DNA from: Streptomyces griseosporeus
Lineage (GTDB): Bacteria > Actinomycetota > Actinomycetes > Streptomycetales > Streptomycetaceae
Reading direction: 5' to 3'
Length of the DNA: 64,000 nt
NCBI RefSeq assembly: GCF_014656055.1
Contig: NZ_BNBR01000009.1
Location: 1 to 64,000, forward strand
Below the pieces are notes generated by a model that saw only the letters and a list, made by a program, of their open reading frames with translations, made no database searches and was not told where the DNA came from. Both the position numbers and the translations under genes were made by a program. Positions 23,577 through 33,847 of this stretch are shown here, one piece after another; positions within the stretch are counted from its first letter, which is position 1, and every line of letters starts with the position of its first letter.

Positions 23577-24281
23577 TCAGTGACCCATTCCCAGTCCGCC
23601 GTCAACGGGGATGACGGCTCCAGTGATGTACGAGGCGTCGTCCGAGGCGAGGAACCGCACCGTCGCGGCGATCTCCTCCGGCTGCGCGTACCGGCCGAGC
23701 GGCACCTGCGAGACGATGTTCTCGCGCTGCTCGTCGGTGAGCGCCTTGGTCATGTCGGTGTCGACAAAGCCGGGCGCGACGACGTTGAAAGTGATGTTGC
23801 GCGAGCCCAGCTCTCGGGCGAGGGAGCGCGCGAAGCCGACCAGGGCGGCCTTGGAGGCGGCGTAGTTGGCCTGTCCGGCGGAGCCGAGGAGACCGACGAC
23901 CGAGGAGATCAGGACGACGCGGCCCTTCTTGGCCCGCAGCATGCCGCGGTTGGCGCGCTTGACCACGCGGAAGGTGCCGGTGAGGTTGGTGTCGATGACC
24001 GAGGTGAAGTCCTCCTCGGACATGCGCATCAGGAGCGTGTCCTTGGTGACGCCGGCGTTGGCGATGAGGACCTCGACCGGGCCGTGCTCGGCCTCGATCT
24101 CCTTGTAGGCCTGCTCCACCTGCTCGGGGTCGGTGATGTCGCACTTCACGGCGAGGAAGCCGGACGGCGCCTCCCCCGAGCGGTACGTGATGGCGACCTT
24201 GTCGCCGGCGTCGGCGAACGCGCGGGCGATGGCGAGGCCGATGCCCCGGTTGCCTCCGGTGACGAGAACCGAGCGGCTCAA
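23577..24281 (-). CDS. fabG: 3-oxoacyl-ACP reductase FabG (MabA-like)
   Basis: This 234-aa SDR reduces 3-ketoacyl-ACP. Motifs are TGGNRGIGLA, NAG in LIANAGVTKD, and the catalytic Ser in VLISSVVGL and Tyr/Lys in YAASK. The end DGGLGMGH is typical. A TTG start at 24281 (LSRSVLVTGG) is preferred because it gives the usual length and AAAGGGTGA lies just upstream; a GTG at 24311 would add ten residues. It is the first gene of the fabG-fabI operon and divergent from tldD. Confidence 0.94.
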   Translation of the reverse strand: MSRSVLVTGGNRGIGLAIARAFADAGDKVAITYRSGEAPSGFLAVKCDITDPEQVEQAYKEIEAEHGPVEVLIANAGVTKDTLLMRMSEEDFTSVIDTNLTGTFRVVKRANRGMLRAKKGRVVLISSVVGLLGSAGQANYAASKAALVGFARSLARELGSRNITFNVVAPGFVDTDMTKALTDEQRENIVSQVPLGRYAQPEEIAATVRFLASDDASYITGAVIPVDGGLGMGH

Positions 24282-24521
24282 CGGATCACCCTTTCGATAG
24301 CGGTCTGACACACCCGCCCGAACACCTGGATGACAGGCGGCTTCGTCAGAAACCTATCGGTCGCGCCGGGGCCGGGAACATTCGGGCACCGACAGTGGCG
24401 CAGGACAGTCACTGTGGGGTCCCTACAGAAAGATGCGGACCTTGTACGGAAAGGTGTGGTCCGACGGCCGGGGGGCGCGACATGATCGGAGCCCACAGGT
24501 CACGACAGCAGGGAGACCTCG

Positions 24522-26041
<1,520 letters not shown>

Positions 26042-26045
<4 letters not shown>

Positions 26046-27436
26046 GCGCCCCCGCCAGCAAGCCGCACGAGATCGTCGAGCGCGCCCTCGGCCTGTCCAC
26101 CGCCGACGGCTGTGTCGTCATCGCCGACGAGCACTCGACCGCCAACCTGCGCTGGGCGGGCAACGCCCTGACCACCAACGGCGTCACCCGCGGCCGTACC
26201 CTCACGGTGATCGCGACCGTCGACGGCAAGGAGGGCACCGCCTCCGGTGTCGTCTCCCGGTCGGCGGTGACCACGGACGAGCTGGAGCCGCTGGTGCGGG
26301 CCGCCGAGGCCGCCGCGCGCGGCGCCGGGCCCGCCGAGGACGCGCAGCCGCTGGTCAGCAGCGTACCCACCTCTCCCGACTTCACGGACGCGCCCGCCGA
26401 GACCTCCTCCGCCGTCTTCGCGGACTTCGCGCCGGCGCTCGGCGAGGCGTTCGCACGCGCGCGTGCGGGCGGCCGTGAGCTGTACGGCTTCGCCAACCAC
26501 GAGCTGGTGTCGACGTACCTGGGCACCTCCACGGGGCTGCGCCTGCGGTACGACCAGCCCAACGGGACGCTGGAGCTGAACGCCAAGTCGCCCGACCGCA
26601 CCCGCTCGGCCTGGGCGGGACGCGCCACCCGGGACTTCAAGGACGTCGACCCGGCGGCGCTCGACGCGGAGCTGGCCGTACGGCTCGGCTGGGCGGAGCG
26701 GCGTATCGAGCTGCCCGCCGGGCGGTACGAGACGCTGCTGCCGCCGACCGCCGTGGCCGACCTGCTGATCTACCAGCTGTGGTCGGCGTCGGGCCGGGAC
26801 GCGGCCGAGGGGCGCACGGTGTTCTCCAAGCCGGGCGGCGGCACCCGGGTCGGCGAGAAGCTGACCGACCTGCCGCTGACGCTGCGCAGCGACCCCGACG
26901 AGCCGGGCCTGGAGTGCGCGCCGTTCGTGATCGCGCACTCCTCCGGCGGCGACCAGTCGGTGTTCGACAACGGGCTGCCCGCCCCGGCGACCGAGTGGGT
27001 CAGCGCCGGTGTGCTGAACCGGCTGACGACCACCCGGCACAGCGCGGGCCTGACCGGCCTGCCGGTGGCGCCGGCGCTGGGCAACCTGATCCTCGACGGC
27101 GGCGAGGACCGCTCGCTTCAGGAGATGGTCGCGAGCACCGAGCGCGGGCTGCTGCTCACCTGCCTGTGGTACATCCGCGAGGTGGATCCGGCGACGCTGC
27201 TGCTCACCGGCCTGACCCGGGACGGCGTGTACCTGGTGGAGAACGGCGAGGTGACCGGCGAGGTGAACAACTTCCGGTTCAACGAGTCGCCGGTCGGCCT
27301 GCTGGGCCGGGCCACCGAGGCGGGCCGCACGGAGAAGACGCTGCCCAGGGAATGGAGCGACTGGTTCACCAGGGCGGCGATGCCGGCGCTCAGGGTGCCC
27401 GACTTCAACATGAGCTCGGTCAGCCAGGGCGTCTGA
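26042..27436 (+). CDS. pmbA: TldE/PmbA-type metalloprotease partner
   Basis: This 464-aa protein is the non-catalytic TldE (PmbA) partner. It has the N-terminal family block (LRWAGNALTTNGVTRGRTLTV) and the C-terminal end (VNNFRFNESPVGLL, RVPDFNMSSV) but no HExxxH motif. It forms a heterodimer with TldD in studied systems. ATG at 26042 overlaps the tldD stop (ATGA), so expression is coupled at 1:1. The C-terminal third includes WYIREVDPATLLLTGLTRDGVY. Confidence 0.94.
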
Positions 27437-27462
27437 GCCTCTCCGGGCCCATGGCTGTCAGT

Positions 27463-27491
27463 GGTCCCCCCTAGACTTGGGGGAACCTTTT
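27463..27491 (+). terminator. Terminator between tldE and tyrS
   Basis: GGTCCCCC (27463-27470) pairs, with one mismatch, with GGGGGAACC (27479-27487), followed by TTTT. TAGACT within the loop (27472-27477) could serve as a tyrS -10, in which case the hairpin would mark the promoter instead. No T-box leader is present upstream of tyrS. Confidence 0.6.
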
Positions 27492-27517
27492 CGTACCTCT
27501 CAAGGAGACAGACGACC

Positions 27518-28786
27518 GTGACGGACATCGTCGACGAGCTGAAGTGGCGCGGGCTGTTCGCCCTGTCCACTGACGAGGACGCTTTGCGCAAGGCGCTCGC
27601 GGACGGTCCCGTCACGTTCTATTGCGGCTTCGACCCGACCGCGCCGTCCCTGCACGTGGGGCACCTGGTGCAGGTGCTCACCGTGCGCCGGCTCCAGCAG
27701 GCCGGTCACCGGCCGCTGGCGCTGGTCGGCGGCGCGACCGGCCTGATCGGCGACCCGCGCCCGACCGCGGAGCGCACGCTGAACGACCCGGAGACGGTCG
27801 CCGGCTGGGTGGACAGGCTGCGCCACCAGATCGAGCCGTTCCTGTCCTTCGAGGGCGAGAACGCCGCGGTCATGGTGAACAACCTGGACTGGACGCAGGG
27901 CCTGTCCGCGATCGAGTTCCTGCGGGACATCGGCAAGCACTTCCGCGTCAACAAGATGCTGACGAAGGACTCGGTCGCCCGCCGTCTGGAGTCCGACCAG
28001 GGCATCAGCTACACGGAGTTCAGCTACCAGATCCTCCAGGGCATGGACTTCCTCCAGCTCTACCGGCGGTACGGCTGCACGCTCCAGCAGGGCGGCAGCG
28101 ACCAGTGGGGCAACCTCACGGCCGGCCTGGACCTGATCCACAAGCTGGAGCCGCACGCCGACGTGCACGCGCTGGCGACGCCGCTGATGACGAAGGCGGA
28201 CGGCACCAAGTTCGGCAAGACCGAGGGCGGCGCCGTCTGGCTCGACCCGGAGATGACGACGCCGTACGCGTTCTACCAGTTCTGGCTGAACGTGGACGAC
28301 CGGGACATCTCCCGGTACCTGCGCATCCTGTCGTTCAGGTCCCGCGAGGAGCTGGAGGAGTTGGAGCGGCAGACCGAGGAGCGGCCGCAGGCCCGGACCG
28401 CCCAGCGGGCGCTGGCGGAGGAGCTGACGACGCTGGTGCACGGCGCCGACCAGACGGCCGCGGTGATCGCCGCGTCCAAGGCCCTGTTCGGGCAGGGCGA
28501 GCTGGCCGAGCTGGACGAGCGGACCCTGTCGGCCGCCCTGTCCGAGGTGCCGCACGTGCGGGTCTCCGAGCCCGCTCCGGTCGTCGACCTGTTCGCCGAG
28601 GTCGGCCTGGTGCCCAGCAAGTCGGCCGCGCGCCGGACGGTGAAGGAGGGCGGCGCCTACGTGAACAACGTCAAGGTGACCGCCGAGGACGCCGTCCCCG
28701 CGAAGGAGGAGCTGCTGCACGGCCGCTGGCTGGTGCTGCGGCGCGGCAAGAAGAACCTGGCGGCCGTCGAGGTCGTCGGCGGCTGA
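27518..28786 (+). CDS. tyrS: Tyrosyl-tRNA synthetase
   Basis: This 422-aa class Ic synthetase charges tRNA-Tyr. The HIGH-like motif is HVGHL in PTAPSLHVGHLVQVL, and QGGSDQWGN is the tyrosine/tRNA block. The KMSKS-like motif is KFGKT, and an S4 RNA-binding domain lies at the end (LVPSKSAARRTVKEGGAYVNN). The GTG start at 27518 follows CAAGGAG. It is a single housekeeping gene, followed by a strong bidirectional terminator. Confidence 0.97.
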   Translation: MTDIVDELKWRGLFALSTDEDALRKALADGPVTFYCGFDPTAPSLHVGHLVQVLTVRRLQQAGHRPLALVGGATGLIGDPRPTAERTLNDPETVAGWVDRLRHQIEPFLSFEGENAAVMVNNLDWTQGLSAIEFLRDIGKHFRVNKMLTKDSVARRLESDQGISYTEFSYQILQGMDFLQLYRRYGCTLQQGGSDQWGNLTAGLDLIHKLEPHADVHALATPLMTKADGTKFGKTEGGAVWLDPEMTTPYAFYQFWLNVDDRDISRYLRILSFRSREELEELERQTEERPQARTAQRALAEELTTLVHGADQTAAVIAASKALFGQGELAELDERTLSAALSEVPHVRVSEPAPVVDLFAEVGLVPSKSAARRTVKEGGAYVNNVKVTAEDAVPAKEELLHGRWLVLRRGKKNLAAVEVVGG

Positions 28787-28797
28787 CGAGCGCAACG

Positions 28798-28836
28798 CGA
28801 AGGGGCGGTCTCCCGTGCGGGGAGACCGCCCCTTCG
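28798..28836. terminator. Strong bidirectional terminator after tyrS
   Basis: A 17-bp perfect stem (28798-28814 with 28820-28836; loop GTGCG) with the arms ending in CGAAGGGG and CCCCTTCG. It lies between tyrS and the convergent GlsB gene. Confidence 0.93.
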
Positions 28837-28869
28837 GCGTCCGTGCGGGCCTGCCGGCGGACCGGCCGC

Positions 28870-29148
28870 TCAGGCCCGCTGCTTGCGCCTGCCCAGCGTC
28901 GCCATGTAGAGCATGTCGCCGAGGAAGACGATCACGATCGCGGCGACGAGCTGGAAGGCGTGCCGGCTCCAGTCGATGCCGGACGTCTCCTCGACACCGA
29001 AGCCGCGGGCGATCGCGTTGCCCACGATCGCGCCGAGCATGCCGAAGATCGTCGTCAGCCACAGCGGGCTGTGCTGTTTGCCGGGGATGATCGCCTTGGC
29101 GATGAGTCCCAGCACGAATCCGACGATGATCGCCCACAACCAGCCCAT
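28870..29148 (-). CDS. GlsB/YeaQ/YmgE-family (transglycosylase-associated) membrane protein
   Basis: This 92-aa protein has three hydrophobic helices (WLWAIIVGFVLGLIAKAI, WLTTIFGMLGAIVGNAIA, FQLVAAIVIVFLGDMLYM) and the family motif AKAIIPGKQ followed by GMLGAIVG. Members are general-stress membrane proteins of unknown mechanism. The start ATG 29148 has GAGGAGG upstream. It stands alone between tyrS and the DUF3099 gene. Confidence 0.9.
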   Translation of the reverse strand: MGWLWAIIVGFVLGLIAKAIIPGKQHSPLWLTTIFGMLGAIVGNAIARGFGVEETSGIDWSRHAFQLVAAIVIVFLGDMLYMATLGRRKQRA

Positions 29149-29393
29149 GGCTGCCTCCTCGAACGGCACTAGCGAGCCTTGCGACGAGTCTGGTGCCCCG
29201 ATCGGTACGACGCATGCCGGGTACCGCCGTACGCGCTACGGCGCAGCCCGTTCCCGCAGGCCGTGGGGTGACCCGGTCTCGTGGGCGGCGCAGGCGAGGC
29301 GTACCGTGGAGCTGTTCGGGACCCTGGTTCCCGACGGGTGCGGACACGTGAACGGGCCGGGGAGAGTCCGATGCGGGCGAATGGTGGAATGTG

Positions 29394-29771
29394 ATGCGGA
29401 AGCTGCACGGCCGCGGCCACACCGAGGTGGTCCGGATCACCGGAGCCCGTACGGGTCTCCAGGAGGACGTGCGCGGCCGGCAGCGGCGGTACGTCATCTC
29501 CATGACGATCCGCACGGTGTCGGTGATCCTCGCGGCCACCCTGTGGAACGTGGAACGGCACGTCGCGATCGTGGCGCTGGTGCTGGGCGCGGTGCTGCCG
29601 TACATCGCGGTGGTGATCGCCAATGCCGGCCGGGAGAACGCGCCGTCGCTCCCCTCGACCTTCGTGACCGCGCCGATGCGGCCGATGATCGCGCCGTCGC
29701 CGGTGGACGAGCCGTTCGCGGAATCCGTCCCGGAGGACGCCGCCAAGGAGCCGCCCGAGCGGCAGCCCTGA
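29394..29771 (+). CDS. DUF3099 membrane protein
   Basis: This ~125-aa protein matches the actinobacterial DUF3099 family. A basic N-terminus (VVRITGARTGLQEDVRGRQRRYVISM) is followed by two membrane helices (IRTVSVILAATLWNV and HVAIVALVLGAVLPYIAVVIAN). An acidic Pro-rich tail follows. The start could be the adjacent GTG at 29391. No ribosome site is clear. Function unknown. Confidence 0.85.
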   Translation: MRKLHGRGHTEVVRITGARTGLQEDVRGRQRRYVISMTIRTVSVILAATLWNVERHVAIVALVLGAVLPYIAVVIANAGRENAPSLPSTFVTAPMRPMIAPSPVDEPFAESVPEDAAKEPPERQP

Positions 29772-29779
29772 GCCGGCCG

Positions 29780-29805
29780 CGCGGAGCCCGGTGCGGGGCT
29801 CCGCG
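29780..29805 (+). terminator. Terminator after the DUF3099 gene
   Basis: CGCGGAGCCC (29780-29789) pairs with GGGCTCCGCG (29796-29805), a 10-bp perfect stem just past the stop codon. Confidence 0.8.
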
Positions 29806-29892
29806 GAAGCTCATCTCGAACCTCAAGAAAAGCTCAGATCAATCATGTAGTTCGGCTGCCCTGTGGCGGTCCGGTCGTGACATACTTCCTAC

Positions 29893-29966
29893 GCGCTCCG
29901 CATCCCCCGTCGGAGCGACGGACCGACGCCGGGCAGCTCCCCCCGTGGCTGCTCGGCGTCGCCTTT
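29893..29966 (+). promoter_or_regulatory. Double-hairpin leader ending in TTTT before a 72-aa gene
   Basis: Two stem-loops occur in the 5' region of the gene at 30006. The first is CGCTCCG with CGGAGCG (about 29893-29917). The second is a 14-bp stem with one G-U (29924-29937 with 29948-29961) followed by CCTTTTG. The second looks like an intrinsic terminator placed 40 bp ahead of the start codon. It is either a terminator for unseen upstream transcription or an attenuator in the leader. Confidence 0.6.
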
Positions 29967-30005
29967 TGTGCGGCTCGGTGCGCCCTGTCCCTGTGAGACG
30001 GACCT

Positions 30006-30224
30006 GTGACTGACGAGACCCCTGTGTGCAGCGCCAAGGGCTGCCGTGCCGCCGCGGTGTGGGTGCTGGCCTGGAACAACCCGAAGCTCCACACGCCGGA
30101 GCGGCGCAAGACCTGGCTGGCGTGCGAGGAGCACCGCGAGCATCTGTCGCAGTTCCTGGGCGTGCGCGGGTTCCTGAAGGACGTGGTGAAGTTCGAGGAG
30201 TGGCAGGCCCCCGAGGGGGCCTAG
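30006..30224 (+). CDS. Small conserved cytosolic protein of unknown function
   Basis: This 72-aa protein begins with CSAKGCRAAAVWVLAWNNP and has a third Cys in WLACEEHREHLSQFL, with a His cluster that could complete a metal site (Cys-X4-Cys, Cys and two His). I know it as a conserved actinobacterial hypothetical. The GTG start at 30006 follows the hairpin leader. Its TAG stop is part of the CTAG target site of the adjacent foldback element, which ends exactly at the stop codon and leaves the coding sequence intact. Confidence 0.8.
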   Translation: MTDETPVCSAKGCRAAAVWVLAWNNPKLHTPERRKTWLACEEHREHLSQFLGVRGFLKDVVKFEEWQAPEGA

Positions 30225-30401
30225 GGCGTGTCCGCAAAGTCGCGTCGTCCGCCCGGAGGGCGGGCCGAGCGGCGTCCGGTGCGTGCTCTCGCCGTGCCGG
30301 ACGGGCGCCCGCGTACTGGTTGTACGCGGGAGACCGGCCGGTGCGGCGAGAGGGCGTGCCGGGCGTCGGGCGGCAGACGGGACTTTGCGGACACGCCCTA
30401 G
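30221..30401. mobile_element. 181-bp foldback MITE with CTAG target duplication
   Basis: The termini are perfect inverted repeats: CTAG plus GGCGTGTCCGCAAAGTC (30221-30241) and its exact complement (30381-30401). CTAG at both ends fits a 4-bp YTAR target duplication of the IS5 family. Inside, both halves continue as an imperfect palindrome (for example CTCTCGCCG near 30282 with CGGCGAGAG near 30340, and CCCGCGTAC-TGGTT-GTACGCGGG at the centre), so the whole element folds into one long hairpin. It encodes no transposase, so it must be mobilised in trans. It sits between a small gene and moaA. Confidence 0.85.
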
Positions 30402-30429
30402 GGCTTGCCGCGGACGTACCCGCGTGGGC

Positions 30430-30465
30430 TCAGCCGCCGATCGCGGCCTCAGCCGCCGATCGCGG
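30430..30465. repeat. 19-bp tandem duplication at the moaA stop codon
   Basis: TCAGCCGCCGATCGCGG occurs at 30430-30446 and again at 30449-30465. The second copy contains the moaA stop (TGA on the minus strand); the first, just downstream, repeats the last codons and another TGA. It looks like a recent slippage duplication. Confidence 0.8.
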
Positions 30466-31438
30466 ACATCGGGCGGTCCGGCTGGACGAACGCCGGGTCG
30501 TCCAGGCCCGCTCCCGCCTTCTTGCCCCACATCGCCAGCCGCCAGATGCGGGCGATCTCCTCGTCGGGTGCGCCGGAGCGCAGGGCTGCGCGCAGATCGG
30601 TCTCCTCGGTGGCGAACAGACACGTCCGTATCTGCCCGTCGGCGGTGAGGCGGGTGCGGTCGCAGGCCGCGCAGAACGGGCGGGTCACGGAGGCGATGAC
30701 GCCGACGACGTGCGGGCCGCCGTCGACGAGCCAGCGCTCGGCGGGGGCCGAGCCGCGCTTCTCCTCGCCTTCCGGGGTCAGCTCGAAGCGGGTGCGCAGG
30801 GAGGCGAGGATGTCCCCGGCGGTGATCATGCCGTCGCGCTTCCAGCCGTGCTGGGCGTCGAGGGGCATCTGCTCGATGAAGCGCAGTTCGTAGTCGTGCT
30901 CGACGGCCCAGGCCAGCAGGTCGGGGGCCTCGTCGTCGTTGAGCCCGGGCATCAGGACCGAGTTGACCTTCACCGGGGTGAGGCCGGCCTCGCGGGCCGC
31001 GTCCAGGCCCTCGATGACGTCCTTGTGGCGGTCGCGGCGGGTGAGGGTCTTGAAGACGTCGGGGCGCAGGGTGTCGAGGGAGACGTTGACCCGGTCCAGG
31101 CCGGCGGCCTTCAGGGCGGCGGCGGTGCGCTTGAGGCCGATGCCGTTGGTGGTCAGCGACATCTGCGGGCGGGGCTCCAGGGCGGCGACGCGCTCGACGA
31201 TGCCCACCAGGCCGGGGCGCAGCAGGGGCTCGCCGCCGGTGAAGCGGACCTCGGTGATGCCGAGGGTGCGGACCGCGATGTCGATCAGGCGGACGATCTC
31301 GTCGTCCGTGAGCAGGTCGGGCTTGGCGAGCCACTGCAGGCCCTCCTCGGGCATGCAGTAGGTGCAGCGCAGGTTGCACCGGTCGGTCAGCGAGACCCTC
31401 AGGTCGGTGGCCACCCGGCCGTAGGTGTCGATGAGCAC
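30449..31438 (-). CDS. moaA: GTP 3',8-cyclase MoaA (molybdenum cofactor)
   Basis: This 329-aa radical-SAM enzyme makes the first cyclic intermediate of molybdopterin. The N-terminal iron-sulfur motif is CNLRCTYC (residues ~20-27), GGEPLLR is the SAM-binding block, and the C-terminal cluster is FCAACDRTRLTADGQIRTC. It ends with the Gly-Gly (SAIGG) needed for GTP binding. GTG at 31438 is chosen because GGAGGG lies ~9 bases upstream. No other moa gene is adjacent. The 3' end borders a duplication and then the MITE. Confidence 0.95.
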   Translation of the reverse strand: MLIDTYGRVATDLRVSLTDRCNLRCTYCMPEEGLQWLAKPDLLTDDEIVRLIDIAVRTLGITEVRFTGGEPLLRPGLVGIVERVAALEPRPQMSLTTNGIGLKRTAAALKAAGLDRVNVSLDTLRPDVFKTLTRRDRHKDVIEGLDAAREAGLTPVKVNSVLMPGLNDDEAPDLLAWAVEHDYELRFIEQMPLDAQHGWKRDGMITAGDILASLRTRFELTPEGEEKRGSAPAERWLVDGGPHVVGVIASVTRPFCAACDRTRLTADGQIRTCLFATEETDLRAALRSGAPDEEIARIWRLAMWGKKAGAGLDDPAFVQPDRPMSAIGG

Positions 31439-31538
31439 GTGGGCCCCCTCCCTCGTCGCGGATCGGCAGTCTGCCCTTGCTTGCGAGCCTACGTGACGGC
31501 ACTGACAGTGACACCAGCCCGATCCCACGACGTAAGAC

Positions 31539-31583
31539 GCGGCCGGGTCGTAGGTACCTACCAGGCACCCGCGACCCGGCCGC
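31539..31583 (-). terminator. Terminator after actP with an internal palindrome
   Basis: GCGGCCGGGTCG (31539-31550) pairs perfectly with CGACCCGGCCGC (31572-31583). The loop begins with the 12-bp palindrome GTAGGTACCTAC (31550-31561). It ends the actP unit. Confidence 0.8.
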
Positions 31584-31619
31584 TCGGACGATCCGCCGGG
31601 GTCGTCTCCCAAGCCGTGC

Positions 31620-33239
31620 CTAGTGCGCTCCGGTGCCGGTCAGCGACCGCACCTCCAGCTCGGCGTACTTGGCGGGGTCCGGCTTCTCCTTGGACAGGTA
31701 GGTGCCGATGACGCCCAGCAGGAAGCCGACGGGGATGGAGATGAGGCCGGGGTTCTCCAGCGGGAACCAGTGGAAGTCGACGTCGGGGAACATCGAGGTC
31801 GGCTTGCCGGAGACGACCGGCGAGAACAGCACCAGGCCGACCGCGGTGACGAGGCCGCCGTAGATCGACCACAGGGCTCCGGCGGTGGTGAACCGCTTCC
31901 AGAACAGGCTGTAGACGATCGTGGGCAGGTTGGCGGAGGCGGCGACGGCGAACGCCAGGGCGACCAGGCCGGCGACGTTGAGGTCGCGGGCGAGGGCGCC
32001 GAGGACGATGGAGACGGCGCCGATGCCGACGGTGGCCCAGCGGGCGGCGCCGAGCTCCTGCTTCTCGGTGGCCTGGCCCTTCTTGATGACGTTGGCGTAG
32101 ATGTCGTGCGCGAAGGACGAGGAGGACGCCAGGGTCAGGCCCGCGACGACCGCGAGGATCGTGGCGAAGGCGACCGCGGAGATCGTGGCGAGGAGGATGG
32201 CGCCCCAGCTGGAGTCGACGCCGCCGAGGTGCAGGGCGAGCAGCGGGGCGGCGGTGTTGCCGGCCTTGTTGGAGGCGATGATCTCGTCCGGCTTGATCAG
32301 GGCGGCGGCGCCGAAGCCGAGGGCGAGGGTCATCAGGTAGAAGGCGCCGATCAGGCCGATCGCCCAGATCACGGACTTCCGGGCGGCCTTGGCGGTGGGC
32401 ACGGTGTAGAAGCGGATGAGGATGTGCGGCAGGCCCGCCGTGCCGAGGACCAGGGCGATGCCGAGGGAGAGGAAGTCGAGCTTGGTGGTGCCGGTGGCGC
32501 CGTACTTCAGGCCGGGCTCCAGGAAGGCGGCGCCCTTGCCGCTGTTGTCGGCGGCCGAGCCGAGCAGGTCGGAGACGTTGAAGTCGAACTTCAGCAGCAC
32601 CAGGAAGGTCAGCAGCAGGGCGCCCACGATGAGCAGGACCGCCTTGACCATCTGCACCCAGGTGGTGCCCTTCATGCCGCCGATGGTGACGTAGACGATC
32701 ATCAGGACGCCGACCAGGGCGACGATGCCGATCTTGCCGCCGTCGCTGGTGATGCCGAGGAGCAGCGAGACGAGGACGCCGGCGCCCGCCATCTGGGCGA
32801 GCAGGTAGAAGATGGACACGACGATGGTGGAGGTGCCGGCCGCCGTGCGGACGGGCCGCTGGCGCATGCGGTACGCCAGGACGTCGCCCATGGTGTAGCG
32901 GCCGGAGTTCCGCAGCGGTTCGGCGACCAGCAGCAGGGCGACCAGCCAGGCGACGAGGAATCCGATGGAGTAGAGGAAGCCGTCGTAGCCGAAGAGGGCG
33001 ATGGCGCCGGCGATGCCGAGGAAGGACGCGGCGGACATGTAGTCGCCGGAGACGGCGAGGCCGTTCTGGAAGCCGGTGAACTGGCGGCCGCCGGCGTAGA
33101 AGTCGGCGGCGTCCTTGGTCTGCCGGCCGGCCCAGACGGTGATGACCAGGGTCGCGACGACGAACACCGCGAACAGGCTGATGATCAGGCCGCGGTGCTC
33201 ACTGGCCTCTCCGGCCGCAAGGGTGATCGCGGGGCTCAT
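31620..33239 (-). CDS. actP: Sodium/acetate (monocarboxylate) symporter, ActP/MctC type
   Basis: This 539-aa solute:sodium symporter has thirteen or so hydrophobic helices. Family landmarks are FYAGGRQFTGFQNGLAVSGDYMSAASFLGI, YTMGDVLAYRM and a sodium-site-like HILIRFYTVP. It is the classic partner of a small DUF485 protein; the two starts and stops overlap in ATGA. Acetate, propionate or pyruvate uptake is expected from the family. The sodium site and substrate are inferred. Confidence 0.94.
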   Translation of the reverse strand: MSPAITLAAGEASEHRGLIISLFAVFVVATLVITVWAGRQTKDAADFYAGGRQFTGFQNGLAVSGDYMSAASFLGIAGAIALFGYDGFLYSIGFLVAWLVALLLVAEPLRNSGRYTMGDVLAYRMRQRPVRTAAGTSTIVVSIFYLLAQMAGAGVLVSLLLGITSDGGKIGIVALVGVLMIVYVTIGGMKGTTWVQMVKAVLLIVGALLLTFLVLLKFDFNVSDLLGSAADNSGKGAAFLEPGLKYGATGTTKLDFLSLGIALVLGTAGLPHILIRFYTVPTAKAARKSVIWAIGLIGAFYLMTLALGFGAAALIKPDEIIASNKAGNTAAPLLALHLGGVDSSWGAILLATISAVAFATILAVVAGLTLASSSSFAHDIYANVIKKGQATEKQELGAARWATVGIGAVSIVLGALARDLNVAGLVALAFAVAASANLPTIVYSLFWKRFTTAGALWSIYGGLVTAVGLVLFSPVVSGKPTSMFPDVDFHWFPLENPGLISIPVGFLLGVIGTYLSKEKPDPAKYAELEVRSLTGTGAH

Positions 33240-33592
33240 GCGCCGCCCTCCATCCGGGACTTGATGGCCTCTGCCTTGGGGTCGAGCTTGGCGGCGGCGT
33301 GCCGCGCGTACCACCAGGCGATGAGGAACGTGGTGAGGAACTGGGCGAGGCCGAGGAGGAGGGCCACGTTGATGTTGCCGAACACCTTGGTGCCCATGAA
33401 GTCGCCCGCGTAGTTGGAGAGCAGGACGTACAGCAGGTACCAGGCGATGAAGGCGACGGTGAGCGGGAAGGCGAAGGAGCGGTAGGAGCGGCGCAGTTCA
33501 CCGAACTCCGCGCTCTCCTGCACCTCGGTGAACTCCTCGGCGGAGGGCAACCGGGTGGGGGATTTCGAAGGGGGCGGTGTCTCGGTAGCCAC
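33236..33592 (-). CDS. DUF485 membrane protein (ActP partner)
   Basis: This 118-aa protein has a Pro/Ser-rich head, then RRSYRSFAFPLTVAFIAWYLLYVLLSNYA, and a second helix (INVALLLGLAQFLTTFLIAWWYARHAA). These are the two spans of DUF485 (YjcH-like), found upstream of actP in most bacteria. The GTG start at 33592 follows GAGGAG. Its stop overlaps the actP start. It probably supports the folding or activity of the symporter. Confidence 0.92.
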   Translation of the reverse strand: MATETPPPSKSPTRLPSAEEFTEVQESAEFGELRRSYRSFAFPLTVAFIAWYLLYVLLSNYAGDFMGTKVFGNINVALLLGLAQFLTTFLIAWWYARHAAAKLDPKAEAIKSRMEGGA

Positions 33593-33847
33593 GGAGTCTC
33601 CTCGCGGTGCGGATGCGGTTGTGACAGAGGGCGGGTAGCGAGTGTCCTCGCGTTCCCTGTTCAACGTCACGGCGCCACGCGAGGACGGGTTCAACCCCAT
33701 GTCGTTCTTTCCGAAGTCGTGCGCGATGAGTCATTGCTGGCCACGGAGATCGCGGGATAGCTTCGCCCTGCACCACCCGTCATGTACCTGCCCGAGGACC
33801 ACCTGTGTCTCGGGCCGGTGTCGTTTTCCGGATGATGTGGAGACCCC

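Noticed and set aside
24392..24415. ACAGTG/CACTGT inverted repeat between fabG and tldD
   Set aside because: Six-base arms with a 12-base gap occur by chance too often to call an operator without conservation data.
27437..27517. T-box leader of tyrS
   Set aside because: The 81-bp gap is too short and has no T-box or specifier stem; only a terminator-like hairpin is visible.
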